DNA of 64,000 nt from Bacteroidales bacterium (GTDB lineage Bacteria; Bacteroidota; Bacteroidia; Bacteroidales; WCHB1-69). Every line of letters starts with the position of its first letter. Position 1 is the first letter of the stretch. The DNA is taken from the NCBI GenBank assembly GCA_024685175.1, contig JAIKWD010000027.1, positions 62,001-126,000 of the forward strand, given 5' to 3'. The notes beneath the pieces were generated by a model. That model was not told the DNA's origin, did not search any database, and saw only the letters and a list, made by a program, of their open reading frames with translations. A program made the position numbers and the translations under genes. This document shows positions 47,001 to 53,673 of this stretch, in pieces.

Positions 47001-47773
47001 TTGTTTGTTCCTCAAGTGTTTACAACACTAATGGTAATTTGATCACCAATCCTAATACGTATCTGACTAATTTGTCGCCCAATACATCGTATTATTTGAG
47101 ACCATATGCTATGAATGCAGCCGGTATTTCTTATGGAGCTACGAAGACAGTCAAGACTGCTATTGATTGTAATCTTTCGAACCGTACGTTGACGGATCAG
47201 AATGGCAATACTTACCTCACTGTGAAGATTGACCATCAGTGTTGGATGAAGGCGAATCTTAAGGCTACCACTTATGATAATAATTCCCAGACTGCCATTA
47301 CTTTGAGAACTGGAGGTGTAGCCTCAAGCGAGACAACTCCGTATCGCTATTATCCGGGAGGCTCTTCCTCCAATGTGCCCAGTTATGGCTATCTCTATAA
47401 CTGGCCTGCTGCTACAGGTTATGGTGTGTCAGCAACTGGGAGTGCTGGTACTAATATGACTAACTTACAAGGTAAGAACCAAGGCGTTTGCCCGAGAGGT
47501 TGGCATATCCCGACGAACGCGGAATTTGCCACTCTGGATGCTAATATCAATAACTATTTCGGTTCTTTTGCATTGCAATGGGCTGGAGGCGTGTTCGCAA
47601 CTGGAATTAACTTTAATTTCAATTCTAACGTAGCATATATTTGGTCTACCACGACGTCTTCGGGTGATCACTATCATTATTATTACAATAATAATACGCA
47701 CTCGTCAGGCTTCACCACTGCTCCAGCTGCAGCCTCATACTCCGTCCGTTGTATCCAGGACATCTCCTACTAA
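41024..47773 (+). CDS. Giant modular surface protein: collagen-like triplets, tail-fibre-like repeats, three FISUMP domains
   Basis: A 2249-residue exported protein with a signal peptide (cleavage after SVFAQ). Order: a domain with APQKMSYQAVVRNANN (20-135); Gly-x-Asp collagen-like triplets at about 166-182, 206-219 and 286-306; about 500 residues of repeats built on YNDLxNKPTIP, TSQLTNNSGFIT and NADWTATSGVQQILHKP (385-880); an ordered stretch; then three Fibrobacter-succinogenes-paralogous (FISUMP) domains at about 1045-1249, 1402-1588 and 2057-2249, each with a NQCW or HQCW and a final VRCI. Between them lie Thr/Ser-rich fibronectin-like segments (LTSGNTYYYRAFV). No T9SS sorting domain is visible at the C-terminus, so its anchoring is unclear. 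Most likely an adhesin. Confidence 0.85.
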   Translation: MKKLFTLLFVLMLAVVSVFAQAPQKMSYQAVVRNANNTLLANQNVSARISILQGSVNGAAVYVETHAATTNANGLLTLEVGDGNAILGTLSSVNWGDGPFYLKSEIDPDGGVNYSIEGVQQLMSVPYALYAGSAGNVPAFAIAPTDTGYVLTITMNGVPQTYVLRNGRDGVDGADGDDGADGLSAYELWQQAGNTGTLADFLASLVGPAGQDGEDGDDGFSPTITQTPIANGYQIIVTDVDGTDTFYVYNGTSGSGSGGGADGLSAYELWLQAGNTGTLADFLASLVGPAGQDGEDGEDGEDGNDGFSPTITQTATTNGYQIIVTDVNGTDTFYVNHGAPGVSPTITASAVSGGTQLTITDVTGTHSYFIPSGGGSGSGGTLVQLPANWNETDTLSPQYIMNKPDLADVATSGDYADLINKPTIPTTTSQLTNNSGFITASDIPAQQNADWTATSGVQQILHKPDLATVATSGSYNDLSNKPTIPTTTSQLTNNSGFITASDIPAQQNADWTATSGVQQILHKPDLAPVATSGSYTDLTNKPTIPAPQVNADWNATSGVAQILHKPTALSQFVNDMGFLTELPDSIGGGINTEIDPLFTAWNLNYNLLNNKPNLATVATSGSYTDLINTPTLATVATTGSYNDLLNKPDIPAAQVNADWTATSGVAQILHKPTLAAVATSGSYNDLLNKPDLADVATSGDYADLVNKPTIPTTTSQLTNNSGFITAADVPAQVNADWTATSGVQQILHKPNLAAVATSGSYNDLTNKPTIPAAQVNADWNATSGLAQILHKPTIPEYQVLSISHDTLFLTNGGYVKLNVDWGNVANKPAFATVAYSNDYNDLTNAPSNLSDFANDEGFITAADIPAATQADWDETDNNEPSYIQNKPDLSNYLTSADMSNYVDRTTDQTVGGDKTFSGYTTFDGSWADFYADAEFYNYAVFDGGVDFLGDINVNNNYASIKVPNALQSISGDGTFEVESNSGNTSKLQAVNYNALQMVYNDMLDKFSDLNDQIDDLLDSIEDLNKQLEIPKDGEPCPNTPTVTDYGGNIYSTVRIGNQCWMRQNMRATTLSSGSVNTTSTPSYSSTSAYATYSNLSSATQNSTQYGRLYNYKAASQICPPGWKLPSSADWAELRTYVKSVPKFNQTYYSKSLAFTESWTGSTIGDNSNLNNTTGFSAVAAGYYPTSMDNHFYYDDGQGYVAAFWSSDKKPMALLYDSRSMHIGGYSSSDAGINSFVAPDSVYFSVRCIRKGNNGENLTIGLPTVETNAYSSTNFTNVTVTSGSVSLTIFPGNVTSNANHPPLSNLTQWGFVYSSSASSSTTLQLGKSNVLPKSSSVSTQPTSYPCAIPSFSVTGLTSGNTYYYRAFVIRGNDTVYGAVKSFVAQSDPNSCKAKLGSSYPEHVSYDGYSYSTVAVGNQCWLAQNLRNTSGISYSNYYYIGSISGNVYNWDGSMLGTASTTLPVQGICPSGWHIPTTAEFDELKTYVQGQTAYQCSSSSNIAKALAYTSGWTSSTVTCAPGNTQSTNNATGFAAYPGGYNNGSLSSNGKITRFRTTTMSTLYSVEYDKAALQVGSNFGSTIKYSVRCIYGGAAPTVATSSNTVTTNFTSASNLGGNVINNGGNSITERGICYSYSTETPTISNNKKVSSGTTGTFTVELTGLSHGTTYYYRAYATNSKGTTYGAVKSFTTKKYAMIYNNSVSGSTSNTGSVTALQKNSARVWGNVQCNDDVVTGWGFYLYKKNSDGTFSQVADLYSGYLTYGTYTGVLNSTPQNAPYSMTITGLEAGTTYKYSAEILRSSTSSWISATDTSNEFTTLVGPSVTTTSVMFTGTTSKQYTFKGNLVNKGVVSSSTNVKTGFVWSRSDQTPYTTSPTLRSGQHYDSYMVSSNASLGSFSYAKTLTGAAGTIYRIRAYAINEVDTSYGAVYTITLNDVPTIAVTSFDDPYYYSSYVKTNQITAQSYISSDGGYQIYETGWVYSTTNSTPTTSGSGCAKVVCSSSVYNTNGNLITNPNTYLTNLSPNTSYYLRPYAMNAAGISYGATKTVKTAIDCNLSNRTLTDQNGNTYLTVKIDHQCWMKANLKATTYDNNSQTAITLRTGGVASSETTPYRYYPGGSSSNVPSYGYLYNWPAATGYGVSATGSAGTNMTNLQGKNQGVCPRGWHIPTNAEFATLDANINNYFGSFALQWAGGVFATGINFNFNSNVAYIWSTTTSSGDHYHYYYNNNTHSSGFTTAPAAASYSVRCIQDISY
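41558..41945 (+). repeat. Duplicated collagen-like block inside the surface protein gene
   Basis: A unit beginning GLSAYELW and continuing through AGNTGTLADFLASLVGPAG and the Asp-rich triplets occurs twice about 252 bases apart. The second copy has two extra GED triplets, a length difference consistent with slippage in GGTGAAGAT units. Confidence 0.8.
42230..43430 (+). repeat. 180-bp tandem-type repeats in the surface protein gene
   Basis: A 60-codon unit starts at about 42239 and again at about 42419 in nearly identical DNA, with a third close copy at about 43097. Shorter partial units (SGSYNDLxNKP, NADWNATSGVAQILHKP) fill the space. The nearly identical codons imply recent duplication or gene conversion, unlike the rest of the gene. 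Confidence 0.85.
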
Positions 47774-47800
47774 TCGAACCCTATTTGTACATTAATATCA

Positions 47801-47830
47801 ACGGCGCCTTTTGGGGCGCCGTTTTTTTTT
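47801..47830 (+). terminator. Terminator after the giant surface protein gene
   Basis: ACGGCGCC (47801-47808) pairs with GGCGCCGT (47815-47822) across a 6-base loop, followed by nine T residues. Confidence 0.94.
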
Positions 47831-47851
47831 GTTCAAACCCAAATTAAAAAT

Positions 47852-47884
47852 AATCCAATGAACCGATGAACCAATGAACCGAAG
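47852..47884. repeat. Short ATGAACC repeats in the intergenic spacer
   Basis: AATGAACC and GATGAACC words repeat three times in succession here. The same word recurs singly at about 40948 and 58160. I see no gene in this spacer. Confidence 0.55.
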
Positions 47885-47946
47885 GTGTTAGACTATAGAT
47901 GTAAGACTTACTATTCCAAACGCTAAAGGCAAAAGGCTTTTTTTTG

Positions 47947-47954
47947 TATATTTG
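47947..47954 (+). promoter_or_regulatory. -7 box for the ketosynthase/ACP operon
   Basis: TATATTTG, 15 bases before the ATG at 47970. It would drive the eight genes to 54441, which have only short gaps. Confidence 0.65.
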
Positions 47955-47969
47955 CGCCTTTGATTTATC

Positions 47970-49148
47970 ATGGATACGAGTAGTCGTAAGTGTATGATTT
48001 ACAGTATAGGAGACAGTATCATCTCTCCGTTGGCAATGACAAGTCAAGGCAATTATGCCGCCGTGATTCGGGGCGAGAGTCGTCTGCAGTATCGCGCGCA
48101 TGCCTTCGGCTTGCCGGAGCCGTGCTTCGTTTCCTTGCTGGACACGGAACGTCTTGACTCTGCCTTCAGTGCGCTGAGTGACTTCGGTGCGGTTGGCTAT
48201 ACCCGAATGGAGAAGGCCGCCATCGTCGCCGCTGCACAGGCTATCGAGGAGGCCAACATCGCCGCTGACCGCGAGGATGTGCTGTTCGTCATCTCCACTA
48301 CCAAGGGCAACGTGGAGTTGTTGGAAGATAACCCTTACGAGCCCGAACGACCCTATCTTTGGCGTTCCGCCCAGATCATCGCCGAATATTTCGACAATCC
48401 CAACACTCCCATCGTGGTGAGCAACGCCTGCATCTCGGGTTGTGCCGCCCAGATCACGGCCTTCAACCAGTTGCGTTATGGTGGCTACCGCTATGTGGTG
48501 GTCGTGGGCGCCGATGTGCTCTCCAAGTTCGTCATCTCGGGGTTCCAGTCGTTCAAGGCTTTGTCTGTCGAACGTTGCATGCCCTTTGGCGGCGAGCGTT
48601 GCGGGTTGAACCTGGGCGAAGCCGCCGCCGCCATCGTCTATACGATGGGTGATGACGAACGTCGAGTGCCGGACAACGCCCTGGTCTTTTGCGGCGGCGG
48701 CATCCGCAATGACGCCAACCACATCTCCGGTCCCTCCCGCACGGGTGAGGGCCTGTTGCGTGCCATCCACGCCGCCACCGACGGCTATGATCTTTCTCAG
48801 CTGGCCTTCATCAACGCGCACGGCACTGCCACACCCTACAACGACGATATGGAGTCGGTGGCCGTGAACCGCGCAGGCCTGCAACACGTGCCCCTCAACA
48901 GCCTGAAAGGCTATTTCGGCCATACCCTCGGCGCTGCCGGCGTGCTTGAAGTCATCATGTCGAAGCAGGCCTTGGCCGACCAACAAGTCATTAAAACACT
49001 CGGCACCAATAAACCTGGCACCGCAAACGAGGTCAATGTAGCTTTGCAGACCCAAAACGCGCCCGGTAAAGCCTTCCTGAAGCTCATATCCGGCTTCGGA
49101 GGCAGCAACGCCGCCGTGCTCTTTGAAATTCATCGTCCGAAACAATAA
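47970..49148 (+). CDS. Beta-ketoacyl-ACP synthase (KAS I/II type)
   Basis: A 392-residue condensing enzyme with the full Cys-His-His triad: Cys154 in SNACISGC, His284 in NAHGTATPYND and His318 in KGYFGHTLGAAG. The ending SGFGGSNAAVLFE is the glycine-rich C-terminal motif. It would extend acyl chains on the ACP encoded 1.8 kb downstream. The first gene of an eight-gene unit resembling aryl polyene/flexirubin-type loci. Start could also be the ATG at 47994 (MIYSIGD), closer to the usual N-terminus. Confidence 0.9.
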   Translation: MDTSSRKCMIYSIGDSIISPLAMTSQGNYAAVIRGESRLQYRAHAFGLPEPCFVSLLDTERLDSAFSALSDFGAVGYTRMEKAAIVAAAQAIEEANIAADREDVLFVISTTKGNVELLEDNPYEPERPYLWRSAQIIAEYFDNPNTPIVVSNACISGCAAQITAFNQLRYGGYRYVVVVGADVLSKFVISGFQSFKALSVERCMPFGGERCGLNLGEAAAAIVYTMGDDERRVPDNALVFCGGGIRNDANHISGPSRTGEGLLRAIHAATDGYDLSQLAFINAHGTATPYNDDMESVAVNRAGLQHVPLNSLKGYFGHTLGAAGVLEVIMSKQALADQQVIKTLGTNKPGTANEVNVALQTQNAPGKAFLKLISGFGGSNAAVLFEIHRPKQ

Positions 49149-49163
49149 TAAGCATCATATATC

Positions 49164-49736
49164 TTGCAGAACAACTTTGACATAGAATCCTCCTGCCGCA
49201 TCACCAACGACCAAGTGCTGGTGAACGGATCGCTTATGCTCACGCGTGAGGCTGGAAGCGAGAACTGGCTGGCCGACATCTATCATGCCATCGGCATGCA
49301 ATACCCCAAGTTCTTCAAGATGGACAACTTGTGCAAGGCTGGCACCTTGGGCGCCGAATTGCTCTTGCGCGACACAGACCTCGACCGCGAGAATGTGCGC
49401 ACCGACTGGGCCATCGTGCTGATGAACAGCGCCTCCTCCCTTGACGACGACCGCCACTATCAGCAGACGATCCAGGATCCAGACAACTATTATCCTAGTC
49501 CTGCCGTTTTTGTATATACGCTGGCCAATATCGTCACCGGTGAGATAGCCATCCGCCACAAGATAGGCGGCGAGAGCTCCTTTTATGTGCTCCCTGAGTT
49601 CAACATGGACCAGATGACCGATTTGACAGGGCAGGCTTTTGCCGCCACTCCTGAGTTGAAACATATCCTTTGCGGCTGGGCCGACTATGACAATAAAAGT
49701 TGCGATGTCCAGCTTTTTCATGCAGTTAGAAAATAA
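49164..49736 (+). CDS. Ketosynthase-like fragment protein without catalytic cysteine
   Basis: A 190-residue protein that resembles the N-terminal part of ketosynthases (ketoacyl-synt_2 type). DWAIVLMNSASSLDDDRHYQQTI and YYPSPAVFVYTLANIVTGEIAIRHKIGGESSFY correspond to the dimer-core region, but at the position of the nucleophile no Cys is present and the C-terminal half with both His residues is absent. It cannot be a condensing enzyme alone; it may be a structural partner. The start is TTG (49164), since no in-frame ATG precedes the conserved part; an ATG at 49236 would lose the beginning. It is 25 bases upstream of the ACP gene. Confidence 0.65.
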   Translation: MQNNFDIESSCRITNDQVLVNGSLMLTREAGSENWLADIYHAIGMQYPKFFKMDNLCKAGTLGAELLLRDTDLDRENVRTDWAIVLMNSASSLDDDRHYQQTIQDPDNYYPSPAVFVYTLANIVTGEIAIRHKIGGESSFYVLPEFNMDQMTDLTGQAFAATPELKHILCGWADYDNKSCDVQLFHAVRK

Positions 49737-49760
49737 TCACAATTAAAAATAGAAAGATAA

Positions 49761-50018
49761 ATGGAAGAATTGATTTTAGAATTGAAGAAAGAGATCATCG
49801 ACGTTTTGAACCTTGAGGGCATGACGCCTGCCGATATTGATGAAAATGCGCCTTTGTTTGGCGAAGGTCTGGGTTTGGATTCCATCGATGCCCTTGAGCT
49901 CATCGTGCTGATGGAGAAGAACTATGGCATCAAGTTGGCCAACGCCAACGAGGGCAAGGAGATCTTCAAATCCGTGCGTGTGATGGCTGAGTACATCCAA
50001 GAACACAGAACGAAATAG
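49761..50018 (+). CDS. Acyl carrier protein
   Basis: An 85-residue carrier with the phosphopantetheine attachment serine at residue 41 in GLGLDSIDALEL. It is acidic, with the expected four-helix pattern. It is embedded among ketosynthase genes and so is a dedicated carrier for this pathway rather than the housekeeping AcpP, which normally sits beside fabF. The next gene starts three bases after its stop. Confidence 0.93.
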   Translation: MEELILELKKEIIDVLNLEGMTPADIDENAPLFGEGLGLDSIDALELIVLMEKNYGIKLANANEGKEIFKSVRVMAEYIQEHRTK

Positions 50019-50021
50019 TGC

Positions 50022-52304
50022 ATGGATAGAATTGTCGTCACGGGTACTGGCATCATCACCTCGCTAGGGGCGGGGAAGGTGGAGACATTGCGCAAGCTCA
50101 GAGCTGGCGAGAGGGCTATTGGCCCTATCCGGCATGTGCAGACCAAACATGCCGAACTGCCTGTGGGTGAAGTGCCCTATAGCGACGAGCAATTGAAAGA
50201 GCTGCTCCACTACCGGTCTTCGGAGACGATCACGCGCACCTCTCTGTTGGGTCGCGTGGCTATGCGCGAGGCCCTTGACGAGGCTGAGTTGCTCACCGAC
50301 CATGGAGAACGTGTGGTCTTTATCTCCGGCAACACCGTGGGCGGCATGGAAAAGAGCGAGCAATACTATCACGACTTCTTGACCAACAATGATCGTAACG
50401 AGTACATTGCCCTGCACGACTGCGGGGCCTGTACCGATATCATGGCTAAAGAGTTTGGCGGGCGTTTCGACATCATTACGACCATCTCTACGGCCTGTTC
50501 TTCGGCGGCTAATGCCATTATTCTCGGCGCAAACCTTATCAAGGAGGGTAGGGCAGACGTGGCCGTGGTGGGGGGCACCGAGTGCTTATCCAAGTTTCAT
50601 ATCAACGGCTTCAACACGTTGATGATTTTGGACAAGGAGCCTTGTAGGCCTTTCGACGCCAATCGTCATGGCCTTAACCTCGGCGAAGGTGCAGCCTATC
50701 TGGTCATCGAGTCCGAAGCGCATGCGGCGAGACGTGGTGCCAAGGCGATTTGCGCCCTTTCGGGTTATGGCAATGCCTGCGACGCTTTTCACCAAACGGC
50801 CACTTCTCCCAATGGCGAAGGCGCTTTTATTGCTATGTCAAAGGCCTTAGCCGACAGTGGTTTGAGACCGGAGGACATCGACTACATCAATGCACATGGC
50901 ACAGGTACCGGCAACAACGATGAATGTGAAGGCATCGCCATGATGCGCGTCTTCGGCGAGAAAGTGCCTCCGGTCTCTTCCACCAAGTGCTATACGGGAC
51001 ATACGACCAGCGCGGCGGGTGGCGTGGAGAGTGTCATCTCCATTCTCGCCCTCGTTCACCATTTCATTCCGGCCAATCTTGGATATAAGGATCAAATCGA
51101 AGGTCATACTTTTACTCCCGTCGATCATGTGGTGGAGAATGTGGAACTGAAGCACATCCTTACCAACTCTTTCGGCTTCGGCGGCAATGATTCGTCCTGT
51201 ATTTTCTCTGCGTTGGATACCGACAACAAAAGTGTCGTGGTTATGTCGGATAACCGCTGTTATGTCCAGTCGGCCGCGCAGATCTCAATGCAGCAGCCTT
51301 TGAGTGAGGCTTGGTTTGAGGATCCGATTGTTCCCACTCAAGCGTTTAACGAGACCATAGAACCCAATTACAGCCCTTACATTGCCCCTATGGCCGCCCG
51401 TCGTATGGGTAAGTTGCTCAAACGCGCCGTGGCTACGGCAGTGAATGCTTTGGGTGCTCATGGGATGCCAGAGGCTATCATTACCGGTACTGGTTTGGGT
51501 TGTATCGACAATACGGAGAAATTCCTCACCTCCATGTTGGATAACGATGAGGAGTTTCTGCATCCCACCTACTTTATGCAGTCGACGCACAACACCATCA
51601 GCTCTCAGGTGGCCCTGCATCTGAAATGTCATGGCTATAACTGCACCTATTCCCATCGGGGAACCTCCTTTGACAGCAGTCTATACGACGCCTTGGTACA
51701 GATGCGTCTTGGACTGATTCGCAGCGCACTCGTGGGAGGCCAGGAAGAGATGACTCCCGCATATTTTGACATGCTGGGTAAGATCGGATACTGGAAGCAA
51801 GGTGCCGTGGACACAGAGACGCTTAGACGTGCCGAGCAAGGCGGTGCCATCTCAGGAAGCTGTTCCTTGAATATGTTGCTTGAAACGAATTGCGATGCCG
51901 ATACATTATGCGCCGTTGATGGCATGGATATGCTCTATGAACCTGATGTCGAGGCGTTGGGCGCCACTGCCGATCGCTTGTTGCAGCGCGCAGGTCTTGC
52001 AAAGGAAGACATATCGGCTGTCGTGATGGGATTGAGCGGCGATTGTGATAATGACAGGGTCTATCGCTCCTTTGCCAGGCACTATTGTCCGCAGACTCCG
52101 ATAATATGGTACAAACATATCTTTGGCGAGTCGTTTTGCGCCTCCGCCTTTGGCATTTATGTCGGCGCAGTGACCCTGCACAGAAATCTCGTACCGGCTC
52201 ATCTGCTATACAACAGAAAAGACAATTTATGCAATCCGACACATATATTGGTCTATAATCATTTTCACGACAAAGACCATTCTTTAATACTTTTATCCAA
52301 ATGA
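50022..52304 (+). CDS. Fused ketosynthase plus chain-length-factor-like protein
   Basis: A 760-residue protein of two ketosynthase-fold halves. Residues 1-395 are a complete KAS with Cys159 (STACSSAAN), His292 (NAHGTGTGNND) and His327 (KCYTGHTTSAAGG). Residues about 400-760 form a second, degenerate KS-like half. TGTGLGCIDNTEKF and FMQSTHNTISSQVALHLKCHGYNCTYSHRGTSFDSSL align with the core, but there is no Cys at the nucleophile site and the His motifs are lost. This resembles the KS/chain-length-factor heterodimers of type II polyketide and aryl polyene systems, here joined in one chain. The gene overlaps the next start. Confidence 0.85.
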   Translation: MDRIVVTGTGIITSLGAGKVETLRKLRAGERAIGPIRHVQTKHAELPVGEVPYSDEQLKELLHYRSSETITRTSLLGRVAMREALDEAELLTDHGERVVFISGNTVGGMEKSEQYYHDFLTNNDRNEYIALHDCGACTDIMAKEFGGRFDIITTISTACSSAANAIILGANLIKEGRADVAVVGGTECLSKFHINGFNTLMILDKEPCRPFDANRHGLNLGEGAAYLVIESEAHAARRGAKAICALSGYGNACDAFHQTATSPNGEGAFIAMSKALADSGLRPEDIDYINAHGTGTGNNDECEGIAMMRVFGEKVPPVSSTKCYTGHTTSAAGGVESVISILALVHHFIPANLGYKDQIEGHTFTPVDHVVENVELKHILTNSFGFGGNDSSCIFSALDTDNKSVVVMSDNRCYVQSAAQISMQQPLSEAWFEDPIVPTQAFNETIEPNYSPYIAPMAARRMGKLLKRAVATAVNALGAHGMPEAIITGTGLGCIDNTEKFLTSMLDNDEEFLHPTYFMQSTHNTISSQVALHLKCHGYNCTYSHRGTSFDSSLYDALVQMRLGLIRSALVGGQEEMTPAYFDMLGKIGYWKQGAVDTETLRRAEQGGAISGSCSLNMLLETNCDADTLCAVDGMDMLYEPDVEALGATADRLLQRAGLAKEDISAVVMGLSGDCDNDRVYRSFARHYCPQTPIIWYKHIFGESFCASAFGIYVGAVTLHRNLVPAHLLYNRKDNLCNPTHILVYNHFHDKDHSLILLSK

Positions 52305-52654
52305 TGTTATTGATCATCCTTATCATCGTACAGTCGGTCCTGCTAGTGGCCGCGCAGAGTTTTCTGAAAATCTCCGTTGAGTTGTTCGGAAAGTTCTCAT
52401 GGACGTGGCAGTATTTCAAGACCGTGTTCACTACCTGGCAATTCGCGGCATCAGGCAGTTGTGCCTTGGCTGCCATGCTGGTATGGATGTACGTGCTCAA
52501 ACATTTTCCGTTTAGCGTGGCTTATCCCCTGTTGTCTATCAGCTACATCATCGGATTGCTAGTTGCCTATTTCTTTTTCCATGAGGCAGTGCCGCTTACA
52601 CGCTGGATTGGCGTCATTATTGTGATGATCGGCATCTTCTTTATTGTCAAATAA
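52301..52654 (+). CDS. Small EamA/SMR-type transporter
   Basis: A 117-residue membrane protein with four helices, ending FSVAYPLLSISYIIGLLVAYFFFHEAVPLTRWIGVIIVMIGIFFIV, the pattern of small multidrug-resistance or ArnE/ArnF-like proteins. In such a pathway it might flip a lipid-linked intermediate, which is inference. The ATGATG overlap with the preceding stop gives two adjacent start choices (52301 or 52304). Confidence 0.85.
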   Translation: MMLLIILIIVQSVLLVAAQSFLKISVELFGKFSWTWQYFKTVFTTWQFAASGSCALAAMLVWMYVLKHFPFSVAYPLLSISYIIGLLVAYFFFHEAVPLTRWIGVIIVMIGIFFIVK

Positions 52655-52675
52655 TCATTTAAAATAGAGATTATA

Positions 52676-53299
52676 ATGAAAAAAATGTTTTTGTTTTTGA
52701 TGGTTATAATGCTGGGTGTCAATGCGTTTGCGCAAGGAACGGAGTTGACGGGTGACAGTAGGACAGAGATAGTCTCCAAGATCGAAAAGGCCCATAAACA
52801 GCTGACCTCCTTGAGCGCTACATTTACCCAAGAGAAGAAATCCTCTCTGTTTACTGACAAGGTCGTGCAAAAAGGCAAGCTCCAATACAAGTCTCCCAAA
52901 CAGCTTCGCTGGGAGTACACTTCCCCTACTGTCACGACTGTCATCTTCAACAATGGCAAGGTCTCCTTGAAAAATGCAAACGGAAAAGTGTCCGCCCCCA
53001 ATAAGATGCTCGACGAGATGGGGTCGATGATTATCAATACCATCAATGGTAACTTTTTAAAGGACAATGCTGATTTTAAGGCCCGATATTACAAGAATGG
53101 CAAAGGTGAGGTTACGGTTGTCCTCGCACCCATCAACAAGAAGATAAAATCCTTCTATAAGAATATCACCATCGTGCTGAACGCCAGTACTCTGCTGGCC
53201 GACAAAGTGATCATGAACGAAGCCAATGGCGATGTGACCACAATAGATTTTGCCAGCAAGAAGACCAATGTCGCCTTGTCGGACTCTCTTTTCAAATAA
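52676..53299 (+). CDS. LolA-like outer-membrane lipoprotein carrier protein
   Basis: A 207-residue periplasmic protein with a signal peptide ending at NAFAQ, and the LolA pattern: LTSLSATFTQEKKSSLFTDKVVQKGKLQYKSPKQLRWEY, later TTVIFNNGKVSL. LolA carries hydrophobic lipoprotein anchors. LolA-type proteins are standard in aryl polyene loci, where they are thought to move the product to the outer membrane. It is probably dedicated to this operon rather than the general LolA. Confidence 0.87.
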   Translation: MKKMFLFLMVIMLGVNAFAQGTELTGDSRTEIVSKIEKAHKQLTSLSATFTQEKKSSLFTDKVVQKGKLQYKSPKQLRWEYTSPTVTTVIFNNGKVSLKNANGKVSAPNKMLDEMGSMIINTINGNFLKDNADFKARYYKNGKGEVTVVLAPINKKIKSFYKNITIVLNASTLLADKVIMNEANGDVTTIDFASKKTNVALSDSLFK

Positions 53300-53306
53300 T
53301 AGATAG

Positions 53307-53672
53307 ATGTTTCTCAACGATCTTTTTACGATTCTTTCCGAGACGACCGAAGGCGCCAAGTCGGTTTTCACGATCAAGTTGAATCGCGAACACCCGATTT
53401 TTTCGGGGCATTTCCCTGGATCTCCGATTACCCCCGGTGTTTGTATTGTGCAGATGGCCGTGGATTTGTTTGCGTATGTACAAGGCAAAACATGCCGCCT
53501 GGCCGGTGCCAAAAATATCAAGTTCTTGCAGATTATCAAACCTGAGGAACGTGATGAAGTGGAATATCAACTCTCTTGGGAACCAGTTGGTAATGACTAT
53601 TTTAAAGTCAAGGCTGTTGTTTGCTCGGGAGAGATTGTCTTTGCCAAAATGAGTCTACAAATAGCCTGTTAA
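53307..53672 (+). CDS. FabZ-like hotdog dehydratase with altered catalytic residue
   Basis: A 121-residue hotdog-fold protein. The segment HPIFSGHFPGSPITPGVCIVQM matches the FabZ active site, including the catalytic His in GHFPG. The Glu of FabZ (ILEAMAQ) is replaced by Gln (IVQMAVD). In canonical FabZ this Glu is needed for 3-hydroxyacyl dehydration, so activity is uncertain; some short pathway-specific dehydratases also depart here. It lies seven bases after the LolA gene. Confidence 0.83.
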   Translation: MFLNDLFTILSETTEGAKSVFTIKLNREHPIFSGHFPGSPITPGVCIVQMAVDLFAYVQGKTCRLAGAKNIKFLQIIKPEERDEVEYQLSWEPVGNDYFKVKAVVCSGEIVFAKMSLQIAC

Positions 53673-53673
53673 G

